This document shows positions 36,282-44,290 of a stretch of DNA of 64,000 bases, piece by piece. Both the position numbers and the translations under genes were made by a program. Below the pieces are notes generated by a model. The model saw only the letters and a program-made list of their open reading frames with translations, made no database searches and was not told the origin of the DNA. The stretch covers positions 62,001 through 126,000 of the forward strand of contig CAKPMJ010000001.1 of assembly GCA_934167965.1 (NCBI GenBank), written 5' to 3'. Source of the stretch: an uncultured Clostridia bacterium. GTDB lineage: Bacteria > Bacillota > Clostridia > TANB77 > CAG-508. Numbering within the stretch: position 1 is the stretch's first letter; each line of letters starts with the position of its first letter.

Positions 36282-37304
36282 ATGAAAAATATTAAAGATT
36301 ATAATTTAGAAGAACTAAAACAAGAATTTATAAACTTAGGAGAGAAGCCATTTAGAGCTGAGCAAGTATTTAAATGGATACATGAAGCAAATGTAACATC
36401 ATTTGACGAAATGACAAATATATCTTTAGAATTAAGAGAAAAACTAAAAAAGGAATATACTTTATGTATCTTTAAGATATTAAAAAAACAGGTAGCGTCA
36501 GATGGAACAATAAAATACTTATTTGATGTACTAGATGGAAATGCGATAGAAACAGTATTAATGAAATACCATCATGGATATAGTATATGTGTATCATCTC
36601 AAATTGGATGTAAAATGGGATGCAAATTTTGTGCATCAACAGGGATAGCTTTTGTAAGAAACTTAACATCAGGTGAAATAGTAGAACAATTATTAGCGGT
36701 ACAAAGAGATGAAAACATCAAAATATCAAATGTAGTGTTTATGGGAATAGGTGAACCATTAGATAATTATGACAATGTAGTAAATGCTATAAGAATAATT
36801 AATAACCAAAAAGGAATAAACATAGGTGCAAGACACATAAGTCTTTCGACAAGTGGTTTGGTTCCAAAGATATATAAATTAGCTGAAGAAAATATACAAT
36901 GCACATTATCTATATCATTGCATGCAACAACTGATGAGCAAAGAAGCAAAATGATGCCAGTAAATAATTCTTATAACATAGAAGAACTATTGCAGGCTTG
37001 CAAAGATTATATTGCTAAAACAAATAGAAGAATTTCATTTGAATATGCTTTAGCTAAAGACAATAATGATAATTTAGAAGATGCTAAAAGACTAGTTAAA
37101 CTTTTAAAAGGCATGATTTGTCACGTGAATTTAATTCCTATAAATAAAATTGAAAATGGTGAATTTTCTAAAAGTTCAAATGATAATATTTTGAAGTTTA
37201 GAGATTATCTAAATGATCATGGTATTGTTGCTACTGTTAGAAGAGAGTTAGGTTCTGATATTGATGCAGCCTGTGGACAACTTAGAAGAAAGAATCTAAA
37301 ATAA
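36282..37304 (+). CDS. rlmN: Dual-specificity RNA methyltransferase RlmN
   Basis: A radical SAM enzyme of 340 residues with the cluster CKMGCKFCAST (about 107-117) and a C-terminal catalytic Cys in DIDAACGQLRRK. It methylates C2 of A2503 in 23S rRNA and A37 of some tRNAs. It lies 19 bases after the CobW-type gene. The first promoter of cassette 3 begins 4 bases after its stop, so there is no terminator of its own. Confidence 0.97.
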   Translation: MKNIKDYNLEELKQEFINLGEKPFRAEQVFKWIHEANVTSFDEMTNISLELREKLKKEYTLCIFKILKKQVASDGTIKYLFDVLDGNAIETVLMKYHHGYSICVSSQIGCKMGCKFCASTGIAFVRNLTSGEIVEQLLAVQRDENIKISNVVFMGIGEPLDNYDNVVNAIRIINNQKGINIGARHISLSTSGLVPKIYKLAEENIQCTLSISLHATTDEQRSKMMPVNNSYNIEELLQACKDYIAKTNRRISFEYALAKDNNDNLEDAKRLVKLLKGMICHVNLIPINKIENGEFSKSSNDNILKFRDYLNDHGIVATVRRELGSDIDAACGQLRRKNLK

Positions 37305-37308
37305 AATC

Positions 37309-37337
37309 TTGACAATAAATTGTAGTAATGATAATAT
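37309..37337 (+). promoter_or_regulatory. Cassette 3 promoter
   Basis: TTGACA (37309-37314), 17 bases, TAATAT (37332-37337) with an upstream TGA. Confidence 0.85.
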
Positions 37338-37374
37338 AAAGGGGAAAGAAAAATAAAAGGAGAACTACAAACAA

Positions 37375-37443
37375 ATGATGTCAAGAATAATGAAGGCTGA
37401 AAACCTTGCAGGAGTACACACACACACACACACACACAATTAG
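37375..37443 (+). CDS. Cassette 3 leader peptide with His-Thr repeat
   Basis: AGGAG lies 12 bases upstream of two consecutive ATGs. The 22-residue product is MMSRIMKAENLAGV, then HTHTHTH, then N, ending at TAG. The tract is (CA)11, three units shorter than in cassettes 1 and 4, so the frame is the same. Next to the tract the alternative frame reads ISLIIVNNNINK, then DNIIIFGTYYDTG and TAG inside the 3' arm of the terminator; it would be reached with (CA)12 or (CA)9. The segment between tract and stem is 6 bases shorter than in the other cassettes, again a multiple of three. Confidence 0.7.
   Translation: MMSRIMKAENLAGVHTHTHTHN
37417..37438 (+). repeat. (CA)11 microsatellite inside leader 3
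   Basis: Eleven uninterrupted CA units within the leader ORF. Confidence 0.97.
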
Positions 37444-37474
37444 TTTAATAATAGTAAATAATAATATAAACAAA

Positions 37475-37533
37475 GACAATATTATAATATTCGGTACTTA
37501 TTATGATACCGGATAGTATAATATGGTCTTTTT
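37475..37533 (+). terminator. Cassette 3 attenuator-type terminator
   Basis: The stem 37475-37496 with 37507-37528 (two mismatches) has loop CTTATTATGA and is followed by five T. Stem sequence differs from cassette 1 but pairing is kept. Confidence 0.88.
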
Positions 37534-37568
37534 ATTGTATTAAAAAATAAAAAATGGAGGAGATAAAA

Positions 37569-38624
37569 ATGAATAAAAACAAAGGAATAACATTAATAGC
37601 ACTAGTAATAACAATAATAGTATTATTGATTTTAGCAGGAGTGGCAATAAGTATGTTATCAGGCGAGAATGGAATATTAAAAAAAGCAGCAGAAGCAAAA
37701 ACAAAAACAGAACAAGCGCAGGAAGAAGAAGCAATAGCATTAGCTGATATGGAAATTGAATCACATTTTATATCTAAGAGCTCAAAATATAAATGTAGAT
37801 ATGGATATGTAACAGGAGTAACAGTTGAAAACTATCAGGTTACAGATACTGTAAAAAACCTAAATGATGCATTACCTAATGGTTATACAATAAGTGGAGA
37901 AGGAATAACAGATGATACAATATTACATACTGGTGTGGAAATTAAAAAAGACGGAAAGATAGTTGCAAAAGTTGTAGTATTTGGTGATGTAAATTGTGAC
38001 AGTAAAATAGATGATGATGATAGCAGGTTAATTGTAAATTTTGTAGATAATGGTGAAGAGTTAAATAATGAACAAATGGTAGCAGCTGATGTAAATCATA
38101 ATAATATTATAAATTCTTCAAACCCGACTATAGTAGCAGAAATTAGTCAATTACAGTCTAAATTAAATGAAACTGATGATATGGAAGAGTATACTAGATT
38201 GCAAGCAGAGATAGAAGAATTAAATAAAAAGAATGAAAACGATGCATCAAATGTGTTAGCTTATGTAACAGGCGAATTTGATTTGATTCAAAATGTATAT
38301 GTACCCAATCCAGAAAAAATGGAATGTATAACTAAAAATAGTGCAAGAGAAAAATACATAAAAACAATACCAAGTGAATTTTATAGTTCGGGTTATAAAA
38401 TTGAAAAATACAGCAATAGTAGTTATATAATAAGAGGAATAACGAGAGGAAAAACAACAGTAGGAGAGATGAAAAGGGTATTACCTGAAAATACAATAAT
38501 TAAATGTGGTAGTACTGTATTATCAGATGAAGAAGTTATAAATGAAGATGCTGTAAGAAAAACTTATACAGTATATACTAATGATGAAATTTTTGGGGAA
38601 CTATCAGTTTCACGATTTGAATAA
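37569..38624 (+). CDS. Prepilin with degenerate dockerin-like domain (cassette 3)
   Basis: The product is about 351 residues from the ATG at 37569, which has GGAGGAG 6 bases upstream. The N-terminus is the KGITLIALVITI prepilin signal and stalk LSGENGILKKAAEAKTKTE. A beta domain (NLNDALPNGYTISGEG) and two dockerin-like loops follow: GDVNCDSKIDDDD and, weaker, ADVNHNNIINSS. A coiled coil (about 200-230, LQSKLNETDDMEEYTRLQAEIEELNKK) comes next, then a C-terminal repeat of the beta domain (GEMKRVLPENTIIKCGS). It is paralogous over its whole length to cassette 4. The ragged second calcium loop suggests that calcium binding may be partly lost. Confidence 0.83.
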   Translation: MNKNKGITLIALVITIIVLLILAGVAISMLSGENGILKKAAEAKTKTEQAQEEEAIALADMEIESHFISKSSKYKCRYGYVTGVTVENYQVTDTVKNLNDALPNGYTISGEGITDDTILHTGVEIKKDGKIVAKVVVFGDVNCDSKIDDDDSRLIVNFVDNGEELNNEQMVAADVNHNNIINSSNPTIVAEISQLQSKLNETDDMEEYTRLQAEIEELNKKNENDASNVLAYVTGEFDLIQNVYVPNPEKMECITKNSAREKYIKTIPSEFYSSGYKIEKYSNSSYIIRGITRGKTTVGEMKRVLPENTIIKCGSTVLSDEEVINEDAVRKTYTVYTNDEIFGELSVSRFE

Positions 38625-38655
38625 ATTTTTTATGCATGAATTTTAAAATAAAATC

Positions 38656-38684
38656 TTGACAATAAATTGTAGTAATGATAATAT
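38656..38684 (+). promoter_or_regulatory. Cassette 4 promoter
   Basis: TTGACA (38656-38661), 17 bases, TAATAT (38679-38684) with an upstream TGA. It begins 32 bases after the cassette 3 prepilin stop. Confidence 0.85.
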
Positions 38685-38717
38685 AAAGGAAAAGGAAAAA
38701 TAAAAGGAGAACTACAA

Positions 38718-38792
<75 letters not shown>

Positions 38793-38829
38793 TTTAGAAA
38801 AAACAAAAAATATATATAAAAGAGAAAAA

Positions 38830-38888
38830 GGCAATATTATATTGTCCAGTAGTTATTATGACACTGGATAATATGATAGTGTCTTTTT
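38830..38888 (+). terminator. Cassette 4 attenuator-type terminator
   Basis: The stem 38830-38850 with 38863-38883 (one mismatch, several G-U pairs) is followed by five T. TCCAGT/ACTGGA replaces CTGGTA/TACCGG of cassette 1, keeping the pairing. Confidence 0.88.
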
Positions 38889-38923
38889 GTTGTATTAAAA
38901 AATAAAAAATGAAGGAGAGAAAA

Positions 38924-39994
38924 ATGAAGAAAAACAAAGGAATAACATTAATAGCATTAGTAATAACAATAATAGTATTACTAATTTTAGCAGGAGTGGC
39001 AATAAGTATGTTATCAGGAGAAAATGGGATATTAAGGAAGGCAGCAGAGGCAAAAACAAAAACAGAACAAGCACAGAAAGAAGAAGAAGCAATTTTAACA
39101 GACTATGAAATAGATGGGTATTTCATAGAAAAAGGGTATCAATATAAATGTAGGTATGGATTTATAACAGGGATAGCAGTTGAAGAACTTAAAGTTACAG
39201 ATATAGTTAAGGATTTAAATGACGCATTGCCTAGTGGATATACAATAAGTGGAGATGGAATAACAGATAGTACAAAATTATATACAGGGGTGGAAATTAA
39301 AAAAGATGGAAATGTGGTTGCAAGGGTTGTTGTATTTGGCGATATAGATGGTAATGGAAAAATAGATGGTAATGATTGCACTAAAGCTTTAAAAGTTGTT
39401 GAAGGATTAGATGAGCCTGAAGATTACCAAAAAGTAGCAATAGATGTAGATCATAATTCAGTTTTAAATTCGTCATCAACCACAAATGATGACAGAATGG
39501 AATATTTAGAAGATTTGTTGAGTAAAGCCGAAAATGAAGACGAAAAGGTAAAAATACAAAAACAAATAGAAGAATTAAATAAAAAGTATAAAAATACTTA
39601 TGATGTTGAAGAAATTTTAAAGTATACAACTAATGCCCATGGAAATAAAGATTTACCACAAAATGCATACGCAACAAATCCTAATAAAATAACATATACG
39701 ACTAAAGTTCAAGTGAGGGAAGATTATGTAAAAAGTATACCACAAGAATTTTACAATGCAGGATATAAATGGGAACAGTATAATGAGTCAACATATATAA
39801 TAAAGGGAATAACAAGAGGAACAACAACCGTAGGAGATATAAAAAGTGTATTGCCAGAAAACACAATAATAAAATGTGGAGATGATATATTATCAAATTC
39901 AGAAGTTATAAATGAAGAAGCAACAGGTGCAAGGTATAGAGTATATATTAACAGTGATGATTATGGATTTGTATTAATTGCCAGGTTTGAATAA
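38924..39994 (+). CDS. Prepilin with dockerin-like domain (cassette 4)
   Basis: The product is about 356 residues from the ATG at 38924 (AAGGAG just upstream). It has the prepilin signal KKNKGITLIALVITIIVLLI and stalk as in the other cassettes. The dockerin-like loops are GDIDGNGKIDGND and a weak second one IDVDHNSVLNSSS. A coiled coil follows (about 195-225) and a C-terminal beta-domain repeat (DIKSVLPENTIIKCGDD). It is a close relative of the cassette 3 product, consistent with tandem duplication. Confidence 0.85.
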   Translation: MKKNKGITLIALVITIIVLLILAGVAISMLSGENGILRKAAEAKTKTEQAQKEEEAILTDYEIDGYFIEKGYQYKCRYGFITGIAVEELKVTDIVKDLNDALPSGYTISGDGITDSTKLYTGVEIKKDGNVVARVVVFGDIDGNGKIDGNDCTKALKVVEGLDEPEDYQKVAIDVDHNSVLNSSSTTNDDRMEYLEDLLSKAENEDEKVKIQKQIEELNKKYKNTYDVEEILKYTTNAHGNKDLPQNAYATNPNKITYTTKVQVREDYVKSIPQEFYNAGYKWEQYNESTYIIKGITRGTTTVGDIKSVLPENTIIKCGDDILSNSEVINEEATGARYRVYINSDDYGFVLIARFE

Positions 39995-39998
39995 ATGA

Positions 39999-40030
39999 TT
40001 AAAGGGCTATTTTTTAAGGTAGCCCTTTAA
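39999..40030. terminator. Hairpin between convergent cassette 4 and flippase gene
   Basis: TTAAAGGGCTA pairs with TAGCCCTTTAA across a 10-base loop. The flippase stop codon lies in the stem. T-richness is modest on both sides. Confidence 0.65.
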
Positions 40031-41364
40031 TAAAATTTCTTTTCAATTTTTAATAATACTCTTAAACTCAAAGCAAGGTTCAAGATTTCACTAATAAAAA
40101 TAGAAAAAATATATCCCTTAATTCCTAAAATAGGAACAAAAAAGAAAATAAAAGAAGTAGTAATAACCAAGTCTATAATGTTAATAACCATAGATTTTGC
40201 TTGAGCATCTAAACCTTTTAAAATATTGTCAATAATAATATCGACATACATAAAAGGAACAAGAAAAGAGAAAAGTTTAATATAAATACCTGCGTCATTA
40301 TTATGAAAGATAAGGGCACCAATTTTGTTTCCAAAAAATAAAAATAAGATAGTAAGGAAACAAGAAAAAATAAATGCAATAGAGATAAGTTTATAACTAT
40401 ATTTTTTTATTTTTGCAAAATCATCTTTTACATAATATCTAGAAAATTCGGGAATCAACAGACTAGATACAGAGATAAGTAGGCTTGCAGGAAAGAGAAC
40501 AATAGGTAAAGCCATTCCAGAGATAATACCATAATTGCTAAGTGCTAGTTCACTATTAAGGCCACTTTTTTGTAGGCTAGAAGGAATAATAAGTTGTTTC
40601 ACAGTAGAAATTCCAGAACGTATATATGATGTCAAAGCAATTGGTACAAAAATTCTCAAGATTCTTTTTAAAAAAGAATTATTGGTTAAGGTTTTAAGGT
40701 CTGAAAAGTGATAATTTATATCAAATAAATATGTAAAAATTAAGTATATAAAAGATACTATTTCTGATATCAAATCTCCTAGAATCAAAGCAAAACAGAT
40801 ACCTTCTAAATCTCCTAATGGAAGGTATATTTTAAGTAGCAAAATAACGGCTATGATTTTGGAAAGTTGCTCAAAAACCTGTCCAATCACATTTTTATAA
40901 ACTCGCCTTACTGCTATAAAATATCCATTAATTGCAGAAGACACAGAGATTAATGGTAGAGCCAAGCAAATAAGATAAACAATATTGTTAGACACCTTAT
41001 TTTCAAAGCAAACACGAACAATAAAATCGGCACCAAAATAAAAGATAGAGCTTGCAATAATGGATAAAAAGATGGAAAGTTTAATACATTTTACAGAACC
41101 TTTTCTAACACCATAATCATTTGCAAAAGCCATCTCTTCAGATATAATTCTAGTAGATGTAATATTAATTCCAGAGGCAGCTAAAGTAATTCCAAATAAA
41201 TATGTAGTCATAATTAACTGAAATATTCCCAGGGCTTCTGTAGATATTCTATTAGATACATATATACTAAAAGCAAGTCTTATTATTTGTAACAAAAAAG
41301 ATCCAACTATCATAAGCAGAGAATTAAATAAAAAAACTTTAAAACGTTTCAAAAAGACCACCAT
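40027..41364 (-). CDS. MOP-superfamily flippase (SpoVB/polysaccharide exporter type)
   Basis: A membrane protein of 445 residues with about twelve to fourteen helices. The opening (LLMIVGSFLLQIIRLAFSIYVSNRISTEALGIFQLI) and the RIISEEMA and IPEFSRYY motifs match the SpoVB/YtgP group of lipid-linked oligosaccharide flippases. In spore formers SpoVB acts in cortex synthesis. It starts 4 bases from the end of ytxC and both are on the minus strand, suggesting a sporulation operon. Confidence 0.85.
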   Translation of the reverse strand: MVVFLKRFKVFLFNSLLMIVGSFLLQIIRLAFSIYVSNRISTEALGIFQLIMTTYLFGITLAASGINITSTRIISEEMAFANDYGVRKGSVKCIKLSIFLSIIASSIFYFGADFIVRVCFENKVSNNIVYLICLALPLISVSSAINGYFIAVRRVYKNVIGQVFEQLSKIIAVILLLKIYLPLGDLEGICFALILGDLISEIVSFIYLIFTYLFDINYHFSDLKTLTNNSFLKRILRIFVPIALTSYIRSGISTVKQLIIPSSLQKSGLNSELALSNYGIISGMALPIVLFPASLLISVSSLLIPEFSRYYVKDDFAKIKKYSYKLISIAFIFSCFLTILFLFFGNKIGALIFHNNDAGIYIKLFSFLVPFMYVDIIIDNILKGLDAQAKSMVINIIDLVITTSFIFFFVPILGIKGYIFSIFISEILNLALSLRVLLKIEKKFY

Positions 41365-41368
41365 TAAA

Positions 41369-42232
41369 TTATATTAAGGCATGGTCTTTCTTATTCTTAT
41401 ACATTTTACAAATAGAACAATCTGTACAATAAACAACTTTATCTTCAAAAATGAGTTTTAAAGTAGTAATAAATTCATCAATCTTATTATCAATAAGATG
41501 AATATAGATTTTTTTAGGTATTAAAGTAAGAAGAGTATTTAGTGCATAATCACTTGAAGAAAAAGTTATATCAGACAAATACTTTGCATTAAACATATTC
41601 TCATCAACTTTTATAATATTTTTAGATTTATCAAGCAATATAGGATTTGAATTCAAATAAATTACATGAACTATATCTGCTTTACTTTGTTCATTATTTA
41701 CATACAATCTTAGAAGAGAAACAAACTCAGAATACTCTCTTTGAACAAGAAATTTATTTACAGATTTATCAATTTGGCTATTCAAGACATTAATATAATC
41801 TTTTAATCTAAAAGTAATAAATCCATCTAAAAACAAAGACTTGTGCTCAGAAATATAATCAAAGAAAATATTGAAAATTAAATCAAATAGATCCTCTCTA
41901 GGCATCTCACATTCATCCAAACTATATGAATCTTCAACAGTAAGTTCAGAAATTTGCTTTTTCTCAGAAAAATCAAAATAAAAATAATCATTAGAAATTA
42001 ATTTGTCAATTATATTATCTTCATAAATATCTACAACTAAACTGGACAAAATATAAGAAATCTCTCTAAAAAAAGTTGTATTATCATTACCTGTATAATG
42101 TACAATAATATTAGTATATATTTTAAAATTTTTTAAGGAAAAATAGATCTCATCTATTTCTATATTATTTATTTCATCTAGTAGATAGTTAATAGCTTTC
42201 TGATTATTTGTCTTAATGCAAATTGATTTCAT
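41369..42232 (-). CDS. ytxC: YtxC-like sporulation protein
   Basis: About 287 residues from the ATG at 42232, which has AGGAGAGGAGA upstream; the open frame extends further into a repeat element and is not coding there. IDEIYFSLKNFKIYTNIIVHY, ISNDYFYFDFSEKKQI and a final Cys cluster (CTDCSICKMY) fit the YtxC family of putative sporulation proteins. The molecular function is unknown. It is cotranscribed with the SpoVB-like flippase downstream. Confidence 0.8.
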   Translation of the reverse strand: MKSICIKTNNQKAINYLLDEINNIEIDEIYFSLKNFKIYTNIIVHYTGNDNTTFFREISYILSSLVVDIYEDNIIDKLISNDYFYFDFSEKKQISELTVEDSYSLDECEMPREDLFDLIFNIFFDYISEHKSLFLDGFITFRLKDYINVLNSQIDKSVNKFLVQREYSEFVSLLRLYVNNEQSKADIVHVIYLNSNPILLDKSKNIIKVDENMFNAKYLSDITFSSSDYALNTLLTLIPKKIYIHLIDNKIDEFITTLKLIFEDKVVYCTDCSICKMYKNKKDHALI

Positions 42233-42300
42233 TATAAAATCTCCTCTCCTTTTAACATAGTATCTACTAAATTCATTAAAGATATACATTATATTATGCT

Positions 42301-42474
42301 GTTCGTTTGGGGACGGTTCTCTTTTGTACAAAGGGGGACAACACAAATGCTGCAACATATTGACAGAAGTGCGTTTTAAGATACAAAAATTGACTCGTAA
42401 AAAATAGTACATGTGTCCCCAACCTGAATGAAGATGTGTCCCCAAGTTCGCTAGAGAACCGTCCCCAAACGGAC
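42301..42474. mobile_element. REP/MITE-like element with 21-bp terminal inverted repeats
   Basis: The left end (42301-42321) and right end (42454-42474) are inverted copies with one mismatch, core GTTTGGGGACGGTTCTC. Inside are GGGGGACAACAC and two direct copies of ATGTGTCCCCAA. There is no coding capacity. The GGGGACGGTTCTC motif is, from memory, of the kind linked to REP-associated tyrosine transposases in Clostridia; that link is inference. It lies between ytxC and recJ. Confidence 0.75.
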
Positions 42475-42483
42475 AAAATTTAC

Positions 42484-42511
42484 TTGACTTTTATGATTTT
42501 TAATATATAAT
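42484..42511 (+). promoter_or_regulatory. Promoter for recJ-relA
   Basis: TTGACT, 16 bases, TATAAT, 10 bases beyond the repeat element. Confidence 0.7.
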
Positions 42512-42569
42512 ATTTATGAAAATAACTAAATGATTATAGATTACACATTAGGGAGGAATATAATTAATA

Positions 42570-44270
42570 ATGAGCAAAAAATGGGAGTACTATAAAGAGA
42601 AGAATGATGAAGCTGATAGATTACAAGAAAAATTTAAAATAAATAAATTATTAGCAACAATATTGGCTAATAGAGGTATAACTGAAGAAAAAGCTAGAGT
42701 ATTTTTGGAGCCAACAAGAAATGATTTTCACGATCCATTTAATATGCCTGACATGGATAAGGCTGTTGAAAGAATATTGAAAGCAAAACAGAATAAGGAA
42801 AAAGTTATAATATATGGTGACTATGATGTTGATGGAATAACTAGTATAACAGTTTTAAAGAGTTTTTTAAAAGATATAGGAATAGAAGCAGCAGAATATA
42901 TTCCAAATCGCTTAAATGAGGGATATGGATTGAATAAAGAGGCAATTGAAAAGATTGCAAAGGAAAAATATTCATTAATGATTACTGTGGATTGTGGAAT
43001 TACAGGAATAGAGGAAATAGAATATGCAAAACAATATGGTATTGAGACAATTGTGACTGACCATCATGAGCCTACTAATGAATTACCACAAGCTGTTGCA
43101 GTGGTTGATTGCAAAAGGAAAGATAATAAATATCCTTTTAGAGAATTGGCAGGAGTTGGAGTTGTATTTAAGTTAACTCAAGCAATTGGAATTACTTTAA
43201 AACTTCAAGAAAAAGAATATTTAAAATATTTAGATATAGTTGCATTAGGAACTATATCAGATATTGTTCCACTTGTTGATGAAAACAGGGTTATAACGAA
43301 ATTAGGTTTGAAATTAATTGAACAAACTAGAAATTATGGACTAAAAGCATTAGTAAATTCAAATGGATATGGGAGAATAGATTCTACTTCTATTTCATAT
43401 GGTGTAGCACCAAAAATTAATGCCTGTGGAAGAATGGGTTTTGCAAATAAAGCATTAAAGTTATTACTTTCTAAAAACATAGATGAAGCAACTGAAAAAT
43501 TAACAGATATAATAAAGTTTAATAATGAAAGACAGAGTTTAGAGAGAAAAATCTATGATGAGGCAATAGAAAAAATTGAAAAAGAACATTTAGATAACAG
43601 AGAAGTAAGTAGTATAGTTCTTGGTGGATATGGTTGGCATACAGGTGTGATTGGAATAGTGGCATCAAAGATTACAGATTTATATTATAAACCATGTATA
43701 TTAATATGCTTTGACGAAGATAGTGACATAGGAAAAGGATCAGGAAGAAGTATACCTGGTTTTGATTTACATGATGCTTTAATGAAATGTACAGATATAT
43801 TAGAAGGATTTGGCGGACATAGCATGGCAGTTGGAGTTGCGGTAAGCAAAAATAATTTTGATAATCTAAAAGAAAAATTTGAAAAATTAACAAATGAGGC
43901 TGATATTCAAAATGTAGTGCCTGTGATAAATATAGATATGTTATTAAATATAGATGAAGTGACAAAATCTATGGTAGAAAGTTTGAATTTATTAGAGCCT
44001 TATGGAGAAGCAAATAAAATGCCAATATTTGCATTTAAAAATCTAAAAATAGATTCTATAAGAGCTTTAACAGAGGGAAAACATTTAAAGTTAACATTAA
44101 AAAGTAACAACAATACTTATGTTGATGCCATTGGATTTAATTTAGGATATATGGTAGAAGAATATAGAATTGGCGATAGAGTAGATGTTGTAGGAAATTT
44201 AGAAATAAACTCATTTAATGGAGTTGATAGTATTCAAATTAATTTAAAAGATTTGATGAAAACGATATAA
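42570..44270 (+). CDS. recJ: Single-stranded-DNA-specific exonuclease RecJ
   Basis: The protein is 566 residues. The DHH phosphoesterase motifs are IYGDYDVDGITS (about 80-91), TVDCGITG, VTDHHEP and VDCKR. The DHHA1 domain has GGYGWHTGVIGIVASKI and GSGRSIPGFDLHDAL with GGHSMAVGV, and a C-terminal OB fold follows. It degrades single-stranded DNA 5' to 3' in recombination and mismatch repair. It precedes relA by 20 bases. Confidence 0.96.
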   Translation: MSKKWEYYKEKNDEADRLQEKFKINKLLATILANRGITEEKARVFLEPTRNDFHDPFNMPDMDKAVERILKAKQNKEKVIIYGDYDVDGITSITVLKSFLKDIGIEAAEYIPNRLNEGYGLNKEAIEKIAKEKYSLMITVDCGITGIEEIEYAKQYGIETIVTDHHEPTNELPQAVAVVDCKRKDNKYPFRELAGVGVVFKLTQAIGITLKLQEKEYLKYLDIVALGTISDIVPLVDENRVITKLGLKLIEQTRNYGLKALVNSNGYGRIDSTSISYGVAPKINACGRMGFANKALKLLLSKNIDEATEKLTDIIKFNNERQSLERKIYDEAIEKIEKEHLDNREVSSIVLGGYGWHTGVIGIVASKITDLYYKPCILICFDEDSDIGKGSGRSIPGFDLHDALMKCTDILEGFGGHSMAVGVAVSKNNFDNLKEKFEKLTNEADIQNVVPVINIDMLLNIDEVTKSMVESLNLLEPYGEANKMPIFAFKNLKIDSIRALTEGKHLKLTLKSNNNTYVDAIGFNLGYMVEEYRIGDRVDVVGNLEINSFNGVDSIQINLKDLMKTI

Positions 44271-44290
44271 TTGCAAAAGGGGAGAAAATT

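Noticed and set aside
42233..42445. N-terminal extension of YtxC
   Set aside because: The extra 71 codons lie in the repeat element and upstream region; the good ribosome binding site is just before 42232.
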